A stretch of DNA of 64,000 nucleotides from CAWEBF01 sp963807235 (GCA_963807235.1 CAWEBF010000023.1:15999-79998); one strand, 5' to 3'. Positions 1 to 11,140 are shown, numbered from the stretch's first letter. Notes: generated by a model not told the origin, from the letters alone. Numbers and translations: made by a program.

Positions 1-2132
1 GGGCGAGCGCCTTGAAGTGGGTCAACTCGGGCTCGGCCGCGTTACCTTGGGCCCGCGCGAACTCCCGTTCCATGGCCGCGTCGTCCCCTCTGAGGAACGC
101 GAGGTTGAAAATGGTGGCGAGTGAACTCGGGCCCCGATACCTTCCGGTCCGCAGCTCGCTGGAGCGCCTTTGCAGCTTCGTCGAGCCGATCGAGATACAT
201 GTAGCAGGCTGCGGCATTGAGATATCCGAACTGCGACTGGGGATCCGCAGCCTCCGCTTTCGCGGCGCGTTCAATGCAGCCCTCATACTGGCCCGATCCC
301 TTCGTCACGAAGCCGGATGCCAGACCGTACTAGTTGAACGTGCGCGGATAGGTCTGTGCCCACAGGTCGAAGGCCTGGAGCGCCAGCTCGAGATTGCCGG
401 TGACCTGGCGATGATAGGTCGCCGTGATGAAGAACTTTTCATCGTCGGTGGCCCGCTCGCGAAGCTCGAACGCCCGCGTTGTGTGTTGCATCCCGAGCAC
501 GGACTCGCCGGCGATGCTGTACGCGGTTCCTAATCGTGCGTGCGCCACAGCAAAGCCGTCGTCGATCTCGACGGCGCGCTTGAACTGCTCTATCGCAGCA
601 GGCCGCCCTCGTCCCGCGCACCTGCAAACCTGCGCTGTACGCTTTCAACGCGTCGAGCGATGCCGTGCTGACGTCGGGAAGCGGCCGGTTGTGCTCATCG
701 AGCGTCGAGAGTGACTCACCGAGTCGCACTCTCAACCGGCTCGCGATGTCGCTCAACGCGTTCAACACGTCTTCCTTCCTCGCGACCTGCTCCTGTTCCT
801 CGCCGAGCACTTCGCCGCTGCGGCATCCGGTGGCGCGCACACCAAGAACGTATTGAGCGCCGAGGCTGGCGATGCTCCCTTCGAGAATGGCGCCGCCGCC
901 CATCCGCTCGCAGATGTCACGGGCGATGGCCGGAGTGAGCTTCGCGCCCGCCGGCTGGCCCATCAGCCGCAGCAGCTGCTGGATGCGCGTGTCCGAGGTC
1001 AGGCTGAGGAACGTTGACTGCTGGAGCTGAATCGCCAGCCCTTGTCGCAGAGTGCCGTCGAACACCGGATCGCCAGTGGTGTTTGCGAAGTCGGCGAGGA
1101 CCACGGTTTCCTTGTCGGTGAGCGGCGCCGGACGGCGCGAGGACAACGATACCAATAGCCGCCGCCAATCGCCGCGATCGCAAGCAGCGCTCCCGCGGTC
1201 AGCAACAGCATGCCTCGTCGCGCGGGCGCGGGCGCCGCGCGACCGACAGCGGCAGTCGCGGTTCCGTCTGTATCCCGCTTCAGCCGCTGCAGGTCGGCGC
1301 GCAGATCGGCCGCCTGCGTGTAGCGCAACGTTCGATCTTTTTCGAGCGCCTTCAGAACGATCTCGTCGAACCGGACCGTCAGCTCGGGACGCAGCGTCGA
1401 TGGCGCTTGCGGCTGTTCATGAAGGATCGCCGCCGCGACGACCGCGCCGTTCGCGCCCGCAAAGGCCGGACGCCCGGTTGCCATCTGGAAGAGGACGAGC
1501 CCGAGCGAGAACACGTCCGTTCGTGCGTCGACCTCGTCGCCGCGCAGCTGCTCGGGTGACATGTAGGCGAGCGTGCCGACGGCCGCCCCTTCGGCGGTCA
1601 ACATCGGCCGTGCGGCGTCCATTTGGGTGACGGAGTCCGCATTTGCGACTCGCGGCGCCGTCTTGGCAACGCCGAAGTCGAGAAGCTTCGGGCCCCATGC
1701 CGTCAGAAAGACATTCGCCGGTTTGATGTCGCGATGAACGATTCCGGCGGCATGCGCCGCAGCGAGCGAGTCGGCCAGTGCAATCGCCGTCTCCAGCAGG
1801 ATCGGGAGGTCGAGCGGTCCCTTGCGCAGCCGCACCTCGAGCGTTTCGCCCTGGAGGAACTCCATGACGATGAACGCCTGCTGATCCGGGGTTTCGCCGA
1901 CGTCGTAAATCGCGCAGATGTGTGGATGGTGCAGCGCCGCGACCGTCCGCGCTTCGCGCTGAAAACGCTCGTGTGCCAGGTCGGAGCTGGTGAGCCCCGG
2001 CGACAGCACCTTGATGGCGACCTCGCGGTCCAGGCGTGTGTCGCGCGCGCGATAGACCTCGCCCATGCCGCCTGCGCCGACAACGGCAACGATTTCGTAT
2101 CGGCCAAGCCGAGTGCCAGCGGACAACGTCAT
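1..2132 (-). CDS. Ser/Thr protein kinase with TPR region, frameshifted, runs off left edge
   Basis: Reads leftwards from an ATG at 2132. The N-terminal half is a Hanks-type kinase: glycine loop GAGGMGEVYRAR, VAIK lysine, catalytic HRDIKPANVFL, DFG, and an SPE motif in YMSPEQLRG. A single transmembrane helix follows, then a region starting at ETVVLADFANTTGD and TPR-like repeats, so the C-terminal part should lie outside the cytoplasm. The frame changes near 1150, near 620 and near 125, and an in-frame TAG sits at 330-332 where the paralogue at 8273 has a sense codon. Both sides of each break match that paralogue, so sequence error or recent decay are both possible. The C-terminus is cut by the window edge. 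Substrate unknown. Confidence 0.8.
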
Positions 2133-2506
2133 TCGAACAGCTGAAGCGGGAGCCTCGCGGCGATTCTATACTTGTCGCTGCGCACACGCCGCCGCGCGCG
2201 GCAACATCGATTGTCAGCGCTACGCGTGGGCAACGATCTGATGCCTCGACCCGCCTCAGCCACGGCATTACGGGTTGGTTCCAACTGGAGGCCGTTCGAC
2301 AGCGGCACGTTCACAGCCGTTCGAGCTGCCCCACGGCATTTCGGAAGTTCCTCACCACATATCGCAGCTCGTCCGGCCGGATGAACGAATCGCCCGCGGG
2401 TGGTTCGTGCGCCGGCGTGAAAATCCCAATGAATCGGCCGGACCATGCCTTCCTCTGCGCCGGCATACGCGTTGCTGCCGAAGCACGCAGCAACTTGGAG
2501 GAGCTC
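2133..2506. other. Divergent intergenic region, no supported gene
   Basis: This 374-bp stretch separates the kinase (leftward) from the secreted-protein operon (rightward). A TAGAAT hexamer on the minus strand at 2163-2168, about 30 nt upstream of the kinase ATG, could be its -10 box. A minus-strand open stretch ending near 2311 looks protein-like over about 40 residues but has no start of its own and overlaps the signal peptide of the next gene, so it is not called. Confidence 0.4.
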
Positions 2507-4156
2507 ATGACAACACTGAGCGTGGCCTGTGAGAAGTGGCGCCATAAACGAGTGATTGCGGCCGCGGTGACACTGCTCGCCCTTTCGATGCCCGCCGTGG
2601 CACAGCAGGCGCCATCGGGGGCCGCCCAACAGCCCGCCATCAAGGTAGAGGCACAGTCAGGGCCCACCGAAACTCTGTACCGGTGGATCGCGCCGAGCGC
2701 CAAAGAACAGCTCGCCGCCGATACGACCGTGGTGCCGCCCGGCTCCGGCGCCGTGTTCGTGCCGGCCATGACCAATGGCGCCGACGAGCCGGCGACGCTC
2801 GTGTATCAGGGGGATCAGCGCGTCGCCTCCGGCCAGAACGGCATGCGCATTGTTCTTGCGCCCGGCAGCTACGTCCTGCGCATCGGATCGAGCCCGCTCA
2901 ATCAGATGATGACGGTTCCGGTCCAAGTCACGGCCGGCAACACGACACTCGTGCCTGTGACGTGGGGCGGCATCATCGTCGAGGTCGTGGACAAGAACAA
3001 CGTTCCCCATCGCGGTACGTACGAGCTGATCTACGTCGCCGACCGCCAGCCGTACACCGTCGGCTTCGGCGCCGACACGCTCCTCGGGGAAAAACTCAAG
3101 ACGATTCTGGCGACGCCGGGCCTCTATCGCATCGTGCGGCCAGGCGCCAACTATCGCACGCGCGTTGACTTCTCCACGGTCGTCATCCCGGAAGGGGCGA
3201 TGGTGTATTTCAAGCTCGTCCAGGATCCGGACGACGGGAGCCTGCTCGGGGCAGGCGTGGTCCCACCCAATGAAATGGGCATCGTGCAGCCAGGCTCGGC
3301 CTGGACGCGCACCTTCACAGTCGGCGTCGGTCTGCCGATCACGGGGTCCTCGAATGTCGTCGGCACATCCAACCAGACGACGGTCGGCGCGGACTTTACG
3401 TTCGACACCTACATGATTTACGACCGCGGCAAGAACTACGCGGGGATCATTTTCGAGGTCGAGGAAGGGTTCGTGTCGATCGATCCGGAGGTCTCGCCCA
3501 AGCTGCCGCTGCAGAAGACAGTCGACCGCCTGCGGTTCGACACGATCTACACGCGGTTGCTGACCACGCGCGTCGGGCCCTACGTGCGCTTCGGCGTGCT
3601 GACGAACTTATGGGAGTCGAATGTGCTGGTCACCGAAGACACCACCGTGGTGAAGCACCTGCTGGACGGCACGACGAGCACCGAGTTCGTGCCGGCGAAC
3701 GAAGACTTCAATGTCGGGAAGGCCTTCGCGCCGGTGTCGATCAGGGAGGGAGTCGGCATCAACGTCCGTTTGCTGCGCGGCCGGATAGCGTCGCTCGACT
3801 GGCGCGGCGGCCTCGGCTTCCGGCAGAACCGGTTCAATGGCGCGTTCGTGCTCGACGACAGCGCGGAAGGCTTTCAGGAGTTCTCGGAGCAGGAGAGTTT
3901 CAACGAAACGGGTCTCGAGACCACGGTCGTCGGCACCGTCAGGCTGTCCCGGCTGCTGCTGAACACGAACCTCGATCTCTTTGGCGACTTCAACGAGCTC
4001 GAGGATCCGACGCTCGACTGGCGCAACACCTTCAGTTGGAGGCTGACAGGAGGCTTGTCCCTGGACTACCGCATCGACGTGTTGCAACAGCCACAGGTGA
4101 CCGACGACACCCAGTTGAGGCAGACGCTGCAGTTCAGATACTCCTGGGGCCGGTAA
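2507..4156 (+). CDS. Secreted or outer-membrane protein of unknown function
   Basis: About 549 residues. The ATG at 2507 is chosen because a strong ribosome binding site, GGAGGAG (2497-2503), lies just upstream and a signal peptide follows (hydrophobic stretch AAVTLLALSMPAVA ending before QQAPS). The first half has beta-rich, carbohydrate-binding-like or PEGA-like segments (for example LAPGSYVLRIG). The second half has alternating hydrophobic strands and ends in aromatic FRYSWGR, which resembles an outer-membrane beta-barrel terminus. No enzyme motif is visible. It leads a run of three genes (2507-5906) that all carry export signals, so they may form an envelope operon. Family not recognised. 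Confidence 0.75.
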   Translation: MTTLSVACEKWRHKRVIAAAVTLLALSMPAVAQQAPSGAAQQPAIKVEAQSGPTETLYRWIAPSAKEQLAADTTVVPPGSGAVFVPAMTNGADEPATLVYQGDQRVASGQNGMRIVLAPGSYVLRIGSSPLNQMMTVPVQVTAGNTTLVPVTWGGIIVEVVDKNNVPHRGTYELIYVADRQPYTVGFGADTLLGEKLKTILATPGLYRIVRPGANYRTRVDFSTVVIPEGAMVYFKLVQDPDDGSLLGAGVVPPNEMGIVQPGSAWTRTFTVGVGLPITGSSNVVGTSNQTTVGADFTFDTYMIYDRGKNYAGIIFEVEEGFVSIDPEVSPKLPLQKTVDRLRFDTIYTRLLTTRVGPYVRFGVLTNLWESNVLVTEDTTVVKHLLDGTTSTEFVPANEDFNVGKAFAPVSIREGVGINVRLLRGRIASLDWRGGLGFRQNRFNGAFVLDDSAEGFQEFSEQESFNETGLETTVVGTVRLSRLLLNTNLDLFGDFNELEDPTLDWRNTFSWRLTGGLSLDYRIDVLQQPQVTDDTQLRQTLQFRYSWGR

Positions 4157-4167
4157 TCGCTGGCTGG

Positions 4168-5300
4168 ATGCAGGACCCCGCTCTTCTGAGGAGTCCATCC
4201 ACGGTGCGCACCGGAGCGTTGATTCTGGCGTTGCTGCTGCTGGTCCCAACATGGTCCGGCGAAGCCAGCGACAAGGCAGTCCTGATGGAGCTCGACCTGA
4301 GGTCCGCCGCGCAGCCCTTAGGCGTCAGCGCGGGCGGCGCCGTCGTCGTCGGCGGGCTCGGCAGCTGGCGGCGGGTTCTACTGGATGCCCACGACCGGCG
4401 TGATTTTCACCGGCGGTCTGTTCGCGACGAAGGTGAGCCGCGACGGCAAGGTGATCGTCGGACAAGCGGTCGACGCACGCGTCCGGCAGGCTGCCATCTG
4501 GCAGCGCGGCGCGGAGTGGCGAGTCGCTCGGGTCGTTCCCGAACGCGCTGCCATGTGACGCGTTTCTAAGCTCGGCGAACGACACCAGCCGTGATGGAAA
4601 AATCGTCGTCGGCTACGCGTGCAACGGGTGCACGCTGGCGCACGCATTCCGGTGGGAAGAGTCGACAGGCATGGTCGATCTGGGTTCCAGCGTTGCGGGC
4701 CAAGGCACCCAGGCCCTCGGCGTGTCCGCGGACGGGCAGGTTGCCGTCGGCTATCAGGAACAAGCGGGGGGATTCGTTGAAGGCACGAAATGGGTCGGGA
4801 CCAGACAAGAAAGAGTGCCGGGTGCCGACGGTTTCGTCGGGACCGCGAACGCCGCGAACGTTGACGGCTCGATCGTCGTCGGCCGTATCTGCAGGCCAAC
4901 GGCTGCTCGTCCGAGTGATCCGGACTATCAGAGCGCGTGGGTCTGGACGCGCGACGGCACACAGTGCTTGCCCCCGCCGAGACTGCGCGTCGCCACCGGC
5001 GGTCCGTTGATCATCGTTGAAGCCAACGCGACGAGCGACGACGGCAGCGTGATCGGTGGCGGGCAGGCGGTCGCGAGCTCGCCGGATTCCGACGCGATCA
5101 TCTGGATCGATCGCAAGCCGGCGTACTTGAAGGAGTTCCTGCAGGCCAACGGCGTGCCCGACGCGTTCCAGACGTGGATCAATACGGGCGCGATTAAAGG
5201 CATCTCACCCGACGGCCGTGTCCTGGTGGGCACCGGAGCCGCGCTCGGCGGCTTCCGAGGCTACATCGTGATTCTCGGTTCGAGCAGGGTGATGCCATGA
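4168..5300 (+). CDS. Exported HAF-repeat (YVDLG-type) protein, frameshifted
   Basis: Begins with a signal peptide (LILALLLLVPTWSGEAS) from an ATG at 4168 or a GTG at 4204. The rest consists of repeated blocks of about 45-50 residues with GxSADGxVAVGY and ANxDGSIVVGR motifs, typical of the extracellular HAF repeat family, often predicted to be small propellers. The frame changes near 4370 and again near 4530; both sides keep the repeat pattern, so one continuous protein of about 375 residues is intended. It starts 12 bp after the previous gene and its stop overlaps the next start by 4 bp (ATGA), implying co-translation. Function unknown. Confidence 0.65.
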
Positions 5301-5906
5301 GCCGCCTCAAGGTCCTCGTCGTTGCGCTCGGCTTGCTGTTCGCGTGTCAGCGGGCGGAGGCGCAGTCGTGGGAGGCGTCGGCGTTCGTCGGGTACACGCC
5401 TGCGGCCGACATCGACCGTCAGCGCGTCCGATCTGAATCAGCTCGACGTCCGTGGCGCGTTCACCTGGGGCGTCCAGGCGGCCCGCCTGTTCACGACCCA
5501 CTGGGGCGCCGAGGTGCTGTGGACGCAGCAGCAGTCGGCACTCGAAGGGGGAACCGCCACGTCCGGTGCGTTCGATTTTTTCACCATGACGGTCAGACAA
5601 CTGCAGGGCAACGTGCTCTATGAGTTCGGCGCTCGCGAGGCAAAGGTGCGGCCGTTCGTGTTTGGCGGCATCGGCGCGACGTTCTTCAGCGCCGCCGATC
5701 TGCAGTCGGAGACCAAGCTGTCGTTTGATGGCGGCGCGGGCCTCAACTACTTCGCGTGGCGGCGCATCGGCTTGCGTGCGCACGGCCGTTTCAAGCCGAC
5801 GGCACTGGACGACAAATCGGCCGGTGACTTCTGCGATCCCTTCGGCTTCTGCCAGTCATCGCTTTCACAGGTTGAGTTCGCAGCGGGGGCGGTTGTCCGC
5901 TTCTGA
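5297..5906 (+). CDS. Outer-membrane beta-barrel protein, frameshifted
   Basis: Signal peptide VLVVALGLLFACQRAEAQ from the ATG at 5297, followed by SWEASAFVGYTP, a common first strand of small OmpA/OmpW-like barrels. The frame changes near 5415. The downstream frame carries the remaining strands (FTWGVQAARLFTTHWGAEV, RPFVFGGIGATFF, GGAGLNYFAWRRIGLRAHGR) and ends in valine-arginine-phenylalanine, with the terminal Phe expected for BAM-dependent insertion. Length about 200 residues, usual for eight-stranded barrels. It overlaps the HAF-repeat gene by 4 bp. Ligand or role unknown. Confidence 0.7.
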
Positions 5907-5939
5907 GCAGTCGTCATCGACTGGTCCGCGAAAAGCTAC

Positions 5940-8258
5940 ATGAGATCATTCCTGAAGAAACTTGCTCTCGCAATAATATTGGCCGCTGGCCTCAGCCAAG
6001 GGGTCGCGCTGTCCCAATCACCGCCGCCCCAGACCGAGTCGAGTCTTTCCAGAAATCCCGCCCTGGTACGTGACTGGGCAAATCGCCTGCTGGCCAACGA
6101 CCGGAAGGTCCGCGCAACCGCCGAAGCCGCCTTGGTTAAAGCGGCGGGGCGTTCGCTACCTTTGCTGAGACGATTCCTCGCGAGTGACGATGACGACCTG
6201 CATCAGCAAACTTTTGAAATCATCCGGCAAATCGGTCCGCCGGCCATTCCGCTGCTGGTCGATCTGCTTCGGCATGAGGAGGTCTCCTTCCGGGGCTTTG
6301 CTGCTGATGCCTTGATCGACCTGGCGCCCGATACAGAATCGATTCAGCCGGCGTTGAGACGGGCGCTGAGAGACGAGGATTCGATGGTCGCGGCCGATGC
6401 CGCACGTGCCCTGGGCGCTTTGGGCGAGAGGGCCAGTCCTTCGGTAGCCACTCTAGTCGAGGCGCTGTCGCACAGCGAACCACACGTCCGTATTTACGCG
6501 GCGGAGGCCTTGGCGTCCATCGGTCCGAAGGCGGGCGCGGCGGCTAAGGACCTCGCCATAGCCTTGGGCGATCCGATTCCCGGGGTCCGATGGGCGGCAG
6601 GTGAGGCCCTCGCAGGCATCGGTCCGGCCGCGCAGTTGGCCGTGCCTCAGTTGATCGAAGCTCTGAAGGATGAGTTCCTCTACGTTCGCATCTGCGCCGC
6701 CGAGGCGCTCGGACGCATCGGGCCGAAGGCAGAGACAGCCCGGGAGGCGTTGATCGCATCCGCAAACGAGCCTGCATTGCGTGACCAGGCCGAGTGGGCG
6801 TTGAATCGCATCGCAGGCATCGAATCTGGAAAGCCTGTGGTCTCACCCCATTTGCCTGACCCTTCCGTCCCGCTCCAACCCCAGACGACTGTGGCTCAAA
6901 CGGGCAATCCTCCCGTTGACTGGGATACGACCACGCGGCGGAACATCGTCTGGAGCGTCGAGTTGGGAAACGAAGTGTACGGCAGTCCCGTGGTTGCCGG
7001 CGATGTGGTCTATGTGGGTGCCGACAATACCCGGCAAATCAACCCCGCCTTTCAGGAACATTCAGGCGTGCTCATGGCGTTTCGGGCGACGGATGGCGCG
7101 TTCCTTTGGCAGGATGCGGCCCCGCGGGTGGAGCGCGGCCTGAGGGAGTGGCTGTTGCCTTCGACGACAAGTGCTCCTTATGTTGAAGGCGACCGGTTGT
7201 ACTACGTCACCGCCCAGTGTCAACTCCGTAGCCTCGACACGCAGGGTTTCGGCGATGGTGAGAACGATGGTCCATATCGGGAGGAGGTCTTCAAAGACAA
7301 GGGTGCAGCAGACATCGTCTGGCAACTGGACATGCCCGCCTTGGGTGTCTTTCCGCATGAAGCCTGCAATAGCGACGTGTTGCCCCTTGGTGATCTGCTC
7401 ATGGTCGGTACCTCCAACGGCCAGAATGAAGGCCATACGCGCGTCCCATCGCCGCGCGCTCCAAGTTTGATCGCGGTGAACAAGCACTCGGGAGGGGTGG
7501 TCTGGCGCGCCATCGGAGCAGGAGACCGGGTGCTGCACGGCGCCTGGTCCAGCCCTGTGGCGGCCAACGTCAACGGGCGCGTGCAGGTGCTTTTCGGGGG
7601 AGGAGATGGTTGGCTGCGCGCCTACGACGCAGCGTCGGGTCAGGAAGTCTGGCGATTTGACGGCAACTCGAAGGATGCCCGCTGGCTTCCGCGCGCCGGT
7701 GTCCTTTCGCGCAGCTCCATCATTGCTTCACCGATCTTCGCCGACGGCCGCATCTTCGTTGCCATGGGGCTGTCTCCTGGGCACGCCAACGGACCTTCGT
7801 TGATTCATGCGATCAGTCCCAACGGCCAGGGAGACGTTACTGAGAGCGGGCGCCTGTGGACTTCGCGTGAGGTCGGCCGCGTGGTGGGAACGCCCATCGT
7901 GAAGGACGGTCTGCTGTACGTTGGGGACTTGGGCGGAACCGTTCATTGTTTGGACGCAGCAACCGGTGCCCACCTATGGAAGCACGAGACGAACGATGCC
8001 ATCTGGGGATCCCTCCTGCTGGCCGGCGACCGCCTTTACGTTGGGAACGCTGGAGGACTCATGACCGTTCTTCGTGCCGGACGGCGAAAGGAATTGCTGG
8101 CGCAGATCGAAATGGATGCCCCGCTCTATTCGCGTCCGGCTGTGGTCGGCGATGCCCTTTATCTGGCCACTGCGAGCCGGTTGTACTCATCGCGACAAAG
8201 CATTGATTCTAAACGCGCGTCAGGGGCCTCCATCCTGATCGGACTCATCGTGCACTGA
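5940..8258 (+). CDS. Exported HEAT-repeat and PQQ-like beta-propeller protein
   Basis: 772 residues, intact. Signal peptide at 1-25 (ALAIILAAGLSQGVALSQ). Residues about 55-285 form at least five HEAT-type helical repeats with the recurring pattern AAEALxxIGPKA. Residues about 310-760 form a PQQ-like (YWTD/outer-membrane assembly-like) beta-propeller with blades such as GDVVYVGADN, GLLYVGDLGG and GDRLYVGNAGG. No PQQ-dehydrogenase Asp-Cys-Cys signature was seen, so it is more likely a scaffold than an oxidoreductase. It starts 33 bp after the barrel gene on the same strand. The HEAT part could bind a partner and the propeller another; this is inference. Confidence 0.8.
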   Translation: MRSFLKKLALAIILAAGLSQGVALSQSPPPQTESSLSRNPALVRDWANRLLANDRKVRATAEAALVKAAGRSLPLLRRFLASDDDDLHQQTFEIIRQIGPPAIPLLVDLLRHEEVSFRGFAADALIDLAPDTESIQPALRRALRDEDSMVAADAARALGALGERASPSVATLVEALSHSEPHVRIYAAEALASIGPKAGAAAKDLAIALGDPIPGVRWAAGEALAGIGPAAQLAVPQLIEALKDEFLYVRICAAEALGRIGPKAETAREALIASANEPALRDQAEWALNRIAGIESGKPVVSPHLPDPSVPLQPQTTVAQTGNPPVDWDTTTRRNIVWSVELGNEVYGSPVVAGDVVYVGADNTRQINPAFQEHSGVLMAFRATDGAFLWQDAAPRVERGLREWLLPSTTSAPYVEGDRLYYVTAQCQLRSLDTQGFGDGENDGPYREEVFKDKGAADIVWQLDMPALGVFPHEACNSDVLPLGDLLMVGTSNGQNEGHTRVPSPRAPSLIAVNKHSGGVVWRAIGAGDRVLHGAWSSPVAANVNGRVQVLFGGGDGWLRAYDAASGQEVWRFDGNSKDARWLPRAGVLSRSSIIASPIFADGRIFVAMGLSPGHANGPSLIHAISPNGQGDVTESGRLWTSREVGRVVGTPIVKDGLLYVGDLGGTVHCLDAATGAHLWKHETNDAIWGSLLLAGDRLYVGNAGGLMTVLRAGRRKELLAQIEMDAPLYSRPAVVGDALYLATASRLYSSRQSIDSKRASGASILIGLIVH

Positions 8259-8264
8259 TACTCT
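8259..8264 (+). promoter_or_regulatory. Weak -10-like box for the kinase at 8273
   Basis: TACTCT ends 8 nt before the ATG and no Shine-Dalgarno lies between. The spacing matches the other probable leaderless starts in this window, but the hexamer is a weak match. Confidence 0.25.
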
Positions 8265-8272
8265 ACATTCGC

Positions 8273-11106
8273 ATGCGAGCTGGCACCCGCCTCGGCCCGT
8301 ACGAGATCGTCGCCGCCATCGGTGCGGGTGGCATGGGCGAGGTCTACAAGGCGCGTGACGAGCGACTTGCAAGAGACGTGGCCATCAAGCTGCTGGCGGC
8401 GCATTCCACCGATTCGACTCGAGCTCGCGAGCGATTCAAGCGCGAAGCGCAGGCAGTGGCAGCCCTGCAGCACCCCAACATCTGCACGATCTACGACGTC
8501 GGCGAAACGGCCGATGGCCGGGCATTCATTGTCATGGAGCTGCTCCAGGGTGAGACCTTGCAGCAGCGAATCGCGCACGGCCCGCTGGACCTGCGGGTCA
8601 TCCTCGAGATCGGCGCGGCCCTCGCCGACGCCCTTCAGGCGGCTCATGCCGCCGGCATCGTCCACCGCGATATCAAGCCCGCCAACATCCTGTTGACCTC
8701 GCGCGGACCGAAGATTCTCGACTTCGGCCTCGTCAAAGCCGACCCGCGCGTTCCGCCAGGAGACGCGGCAGCGGCGGAGCTCGAGACCCGAGCGCTCCTG
8801 ACCGACGCGGGCAGCGCGGTCGGCACGTTGGCCTACATGTCGCCGGAGCAACTGCGCGGCGAAGAGGTCGACGCGCGAACGGACCTCTTCTCGTTCGGGT
8901 TGGTGTTGTACGAAATGGCGACCGGCCGTCCGGCGTTTGCGGGAAGCAGTGCGGTCGTCGGGGCCGCGATTCTCCATCAGCAACCGACGCCGCTGCGGAC
9001 CATTCGACCCGATTTGCCCGAAGGCTTCGAACAGGTCGTGCTGAAGGCGCTCGAGAAGGATCGACAGCTCCGGTATCAGACTGCCGCGGACATCCGCGCC
9101 GATCTGCAACGCCAGAAGCGCTCCACCGATCAGAACGCCGCCGCGATCTCTGCGGTCGCGGCGCCGCCGCCGCGCCGATCGAAGCGCGCGCTGTTGGCTG
9201 GCACCGCCGCCGCGCTTGCCGCCGTCATCGCTGCTGGATACTGGGCGTTCTCCAGACCGGGCACGCCGAAACTGACCGAGACCGACACCATCGTGTTGGG
9301 CGACTTCACCAACACGACTGGCGATGCGGTGTTCGACGAAGCCCTCCGGCAAGGCCTGATCGTCCAGCTACAGCAATCGCCGTTCCTCCACGTCCTTCCC
9401 GATCAGCGCGTTCGCCGCGTGCTCACGATGATGGGCCTGCCGCCCGATGCGCGGCTGACGCCGGCCGTCGCGCTGGAGGTCTGCGAGCGAAGCAGCAGTG
9501 CCGCCGTCATCGAGGGATCGATTGCCAGTCTCGGCAACCAGTACGTCCTGGGGCTACGGGCGACCGATTGCCGGTCTGGAGAGGTGCTCGATACGCAGCA
9601 GTCGCAGGTTCCCGGCAAGGAAAACGTGCTCAGCGCGCTCAGCGGAATGGCACGTGCGTTCCGGGCGCGCGTCGGAGAGTCCCTCGCGACGATCCAGACA
9701 CATGAAAAGCCGCTCGAAGAAGCGACAACGGCATCCATCGAGGCGTTGAAGGCGTACAGCGCCACGAGGGCGCCAGGATTCGGTGGATGCGATGCCAGGA
9801 TTCCGCTGCTCGAGCGCGCGGTCGAGCTCGATCCCGAGTTTGCTCTGGCCCACGCCGGCCTGGGTGTGTGCTACAGCGGGACCGGCCGGCGGGAGTTGGC
9901 GATTCAGAGCGCGACCCGCGCCTACGAGCTGCGGCAACGAACGACCGACCCGGAACGATTCAATATCGAATACGCGTACCGACCGCGACGTCACCGGCGA
10001 TCTCGAAAGGGCATTCCAGACCGTCACGCTATGGACACAGACCTATCCTCGCGATCTCAATGCGTGGGGCCTGCGCGGTGGCTACAGCGCGCATGGCACC
10101 GGCAGGTACGAGGATGTGATCCAGTCGGCGCAGCGCGCCCTGGCGATCGATCCCGATTTTGTCTTTGCCCACAGCGAGTTGGTCTCGGCCAACATGTTTC
10201 TGGACCGCTTCGATGCGGCCAAGCGCGCGCTCCAGCGCGCGGGCGTCGTGGTCGATCCGGCCGCGCTTGCGCTCGGCTACTACATCGCGATGCTGGAGCA
10301 CGACACCGACGGCATCGAGCGGTTGGCCGCGCGATTCAAGGAATCGTCCAGCCCCCAGCTGCTGCGACACGCCCAGTCGCTCGCCCTGGCTCGCGCCGGA
10401 CAGCTCGAGCGCGCGAGGACGCTCGGGCGAGAGGCCATCGACGCCGCCGAAGGACTCGGCCAACGCGAGACCGCGGCGATCTACGAATCGGCGGCCGCGG
10501 TGTGGGAAGCGTGGTCGGGAAATCAGTCAGCGGCCAGGCGGCGTGCGGCGACGGCCCTCAATAAGTCGAGTGGACGCGACGTCACCTATGCCACCGGGCT
10601 TCGCGCTGGCCCTCGCGGGGGAGACCGCACGATCGGAATCGCTGGCGAACGATCTCGAGCGCCGATTTCCACGCGATACGATCGTCAGATTCACGTATGT
10701 GCCGACGCTGCGCGCGCTCGCGGCAGTCGCGCGCAACGAACCGGCCAGGGCGATCGAGCTGCTGCAGGCAAACGTCCCCTACGAGCGTGCAATCCCGCCG
10801 ACGGCATTCAACTTTTTCTTCGGAAGCCTGTATCCCGTGTATGTCCGTGCTCAAGCCTATGCCGCCAACGGACAGCATCAGCAGGCGGTCGCGGAGTTTC
10901 AGAAGATCCTCGACCACCGGGGATTGATGATGGGAGACCCGGCCGGCGCTCGCGCTCTCCTGGAGAAAGCCCGATCGCTGGCGCGCGCGGGTGATCAGAT
11001 GGGCGCACGAGCCGCGTACGAGGAATTCCTGTCGTTGTGGAAGGACGCAGACCCGGATGTGCCCGTTCTGGCGCAGGCGCAGGCAGAGTACGCGAAGCTG
11101 AAGTAG
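8273..11106 (+). CDS. Ser/Thr protein kinase with TPR region, two frameshifts
   Basis: Closely related to the kinase at 1-2132. The kinase domain covers residues about 8-280: GAGGMGEVYKAR, catalytic HRDIKPANILL, DFG, YMSPEQLRG. A transmembrane helix (ALLAGTAAALAAVIAAGYWAF) sits near residue 310. It is followed by the DTIVLGDFTNTTGD region and TPR repeats (ALAHAGLGVCYS, FVFAHSELVSANMFLDRF). The frame changes near 9985 and near 10600 and both times the homologous sequence continues, ending at AEYAKLK and a stop at 11106. Expected intact length is about 940 residues. Kinase inside, TPR part outside the membrane. Substrate unknown; no sigma factor gene is adjacent. Confidence 0.8.
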
Positions 11107-11119
11107 GGTGGGCGCCACA

Positions 11120-11125
11120 TATAAT
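11120..11125 (+). promoter_or_regulatory. Consensus -10 box TATAAT
   Basis: Perfect TATAAT 15 nt upstream of the ATG at 11141, in an otherwise GC-rich gap. No good -35 hexamer was recognised 17 bp upstream. It would drive the kinase remnant and possibly the asparaginase behind it. Confidence 0.45.
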
Positions 11126-11140
11126 TTGGGCGCTTAGACG

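Noticed and set aside
2311..2450. Protein-like minus-strand stretch in the 2133-2506 gap
   Set aside because: No start or ribosome binding site, and the open frame mostly overlaps the signal peptide of the plus-strand gene.
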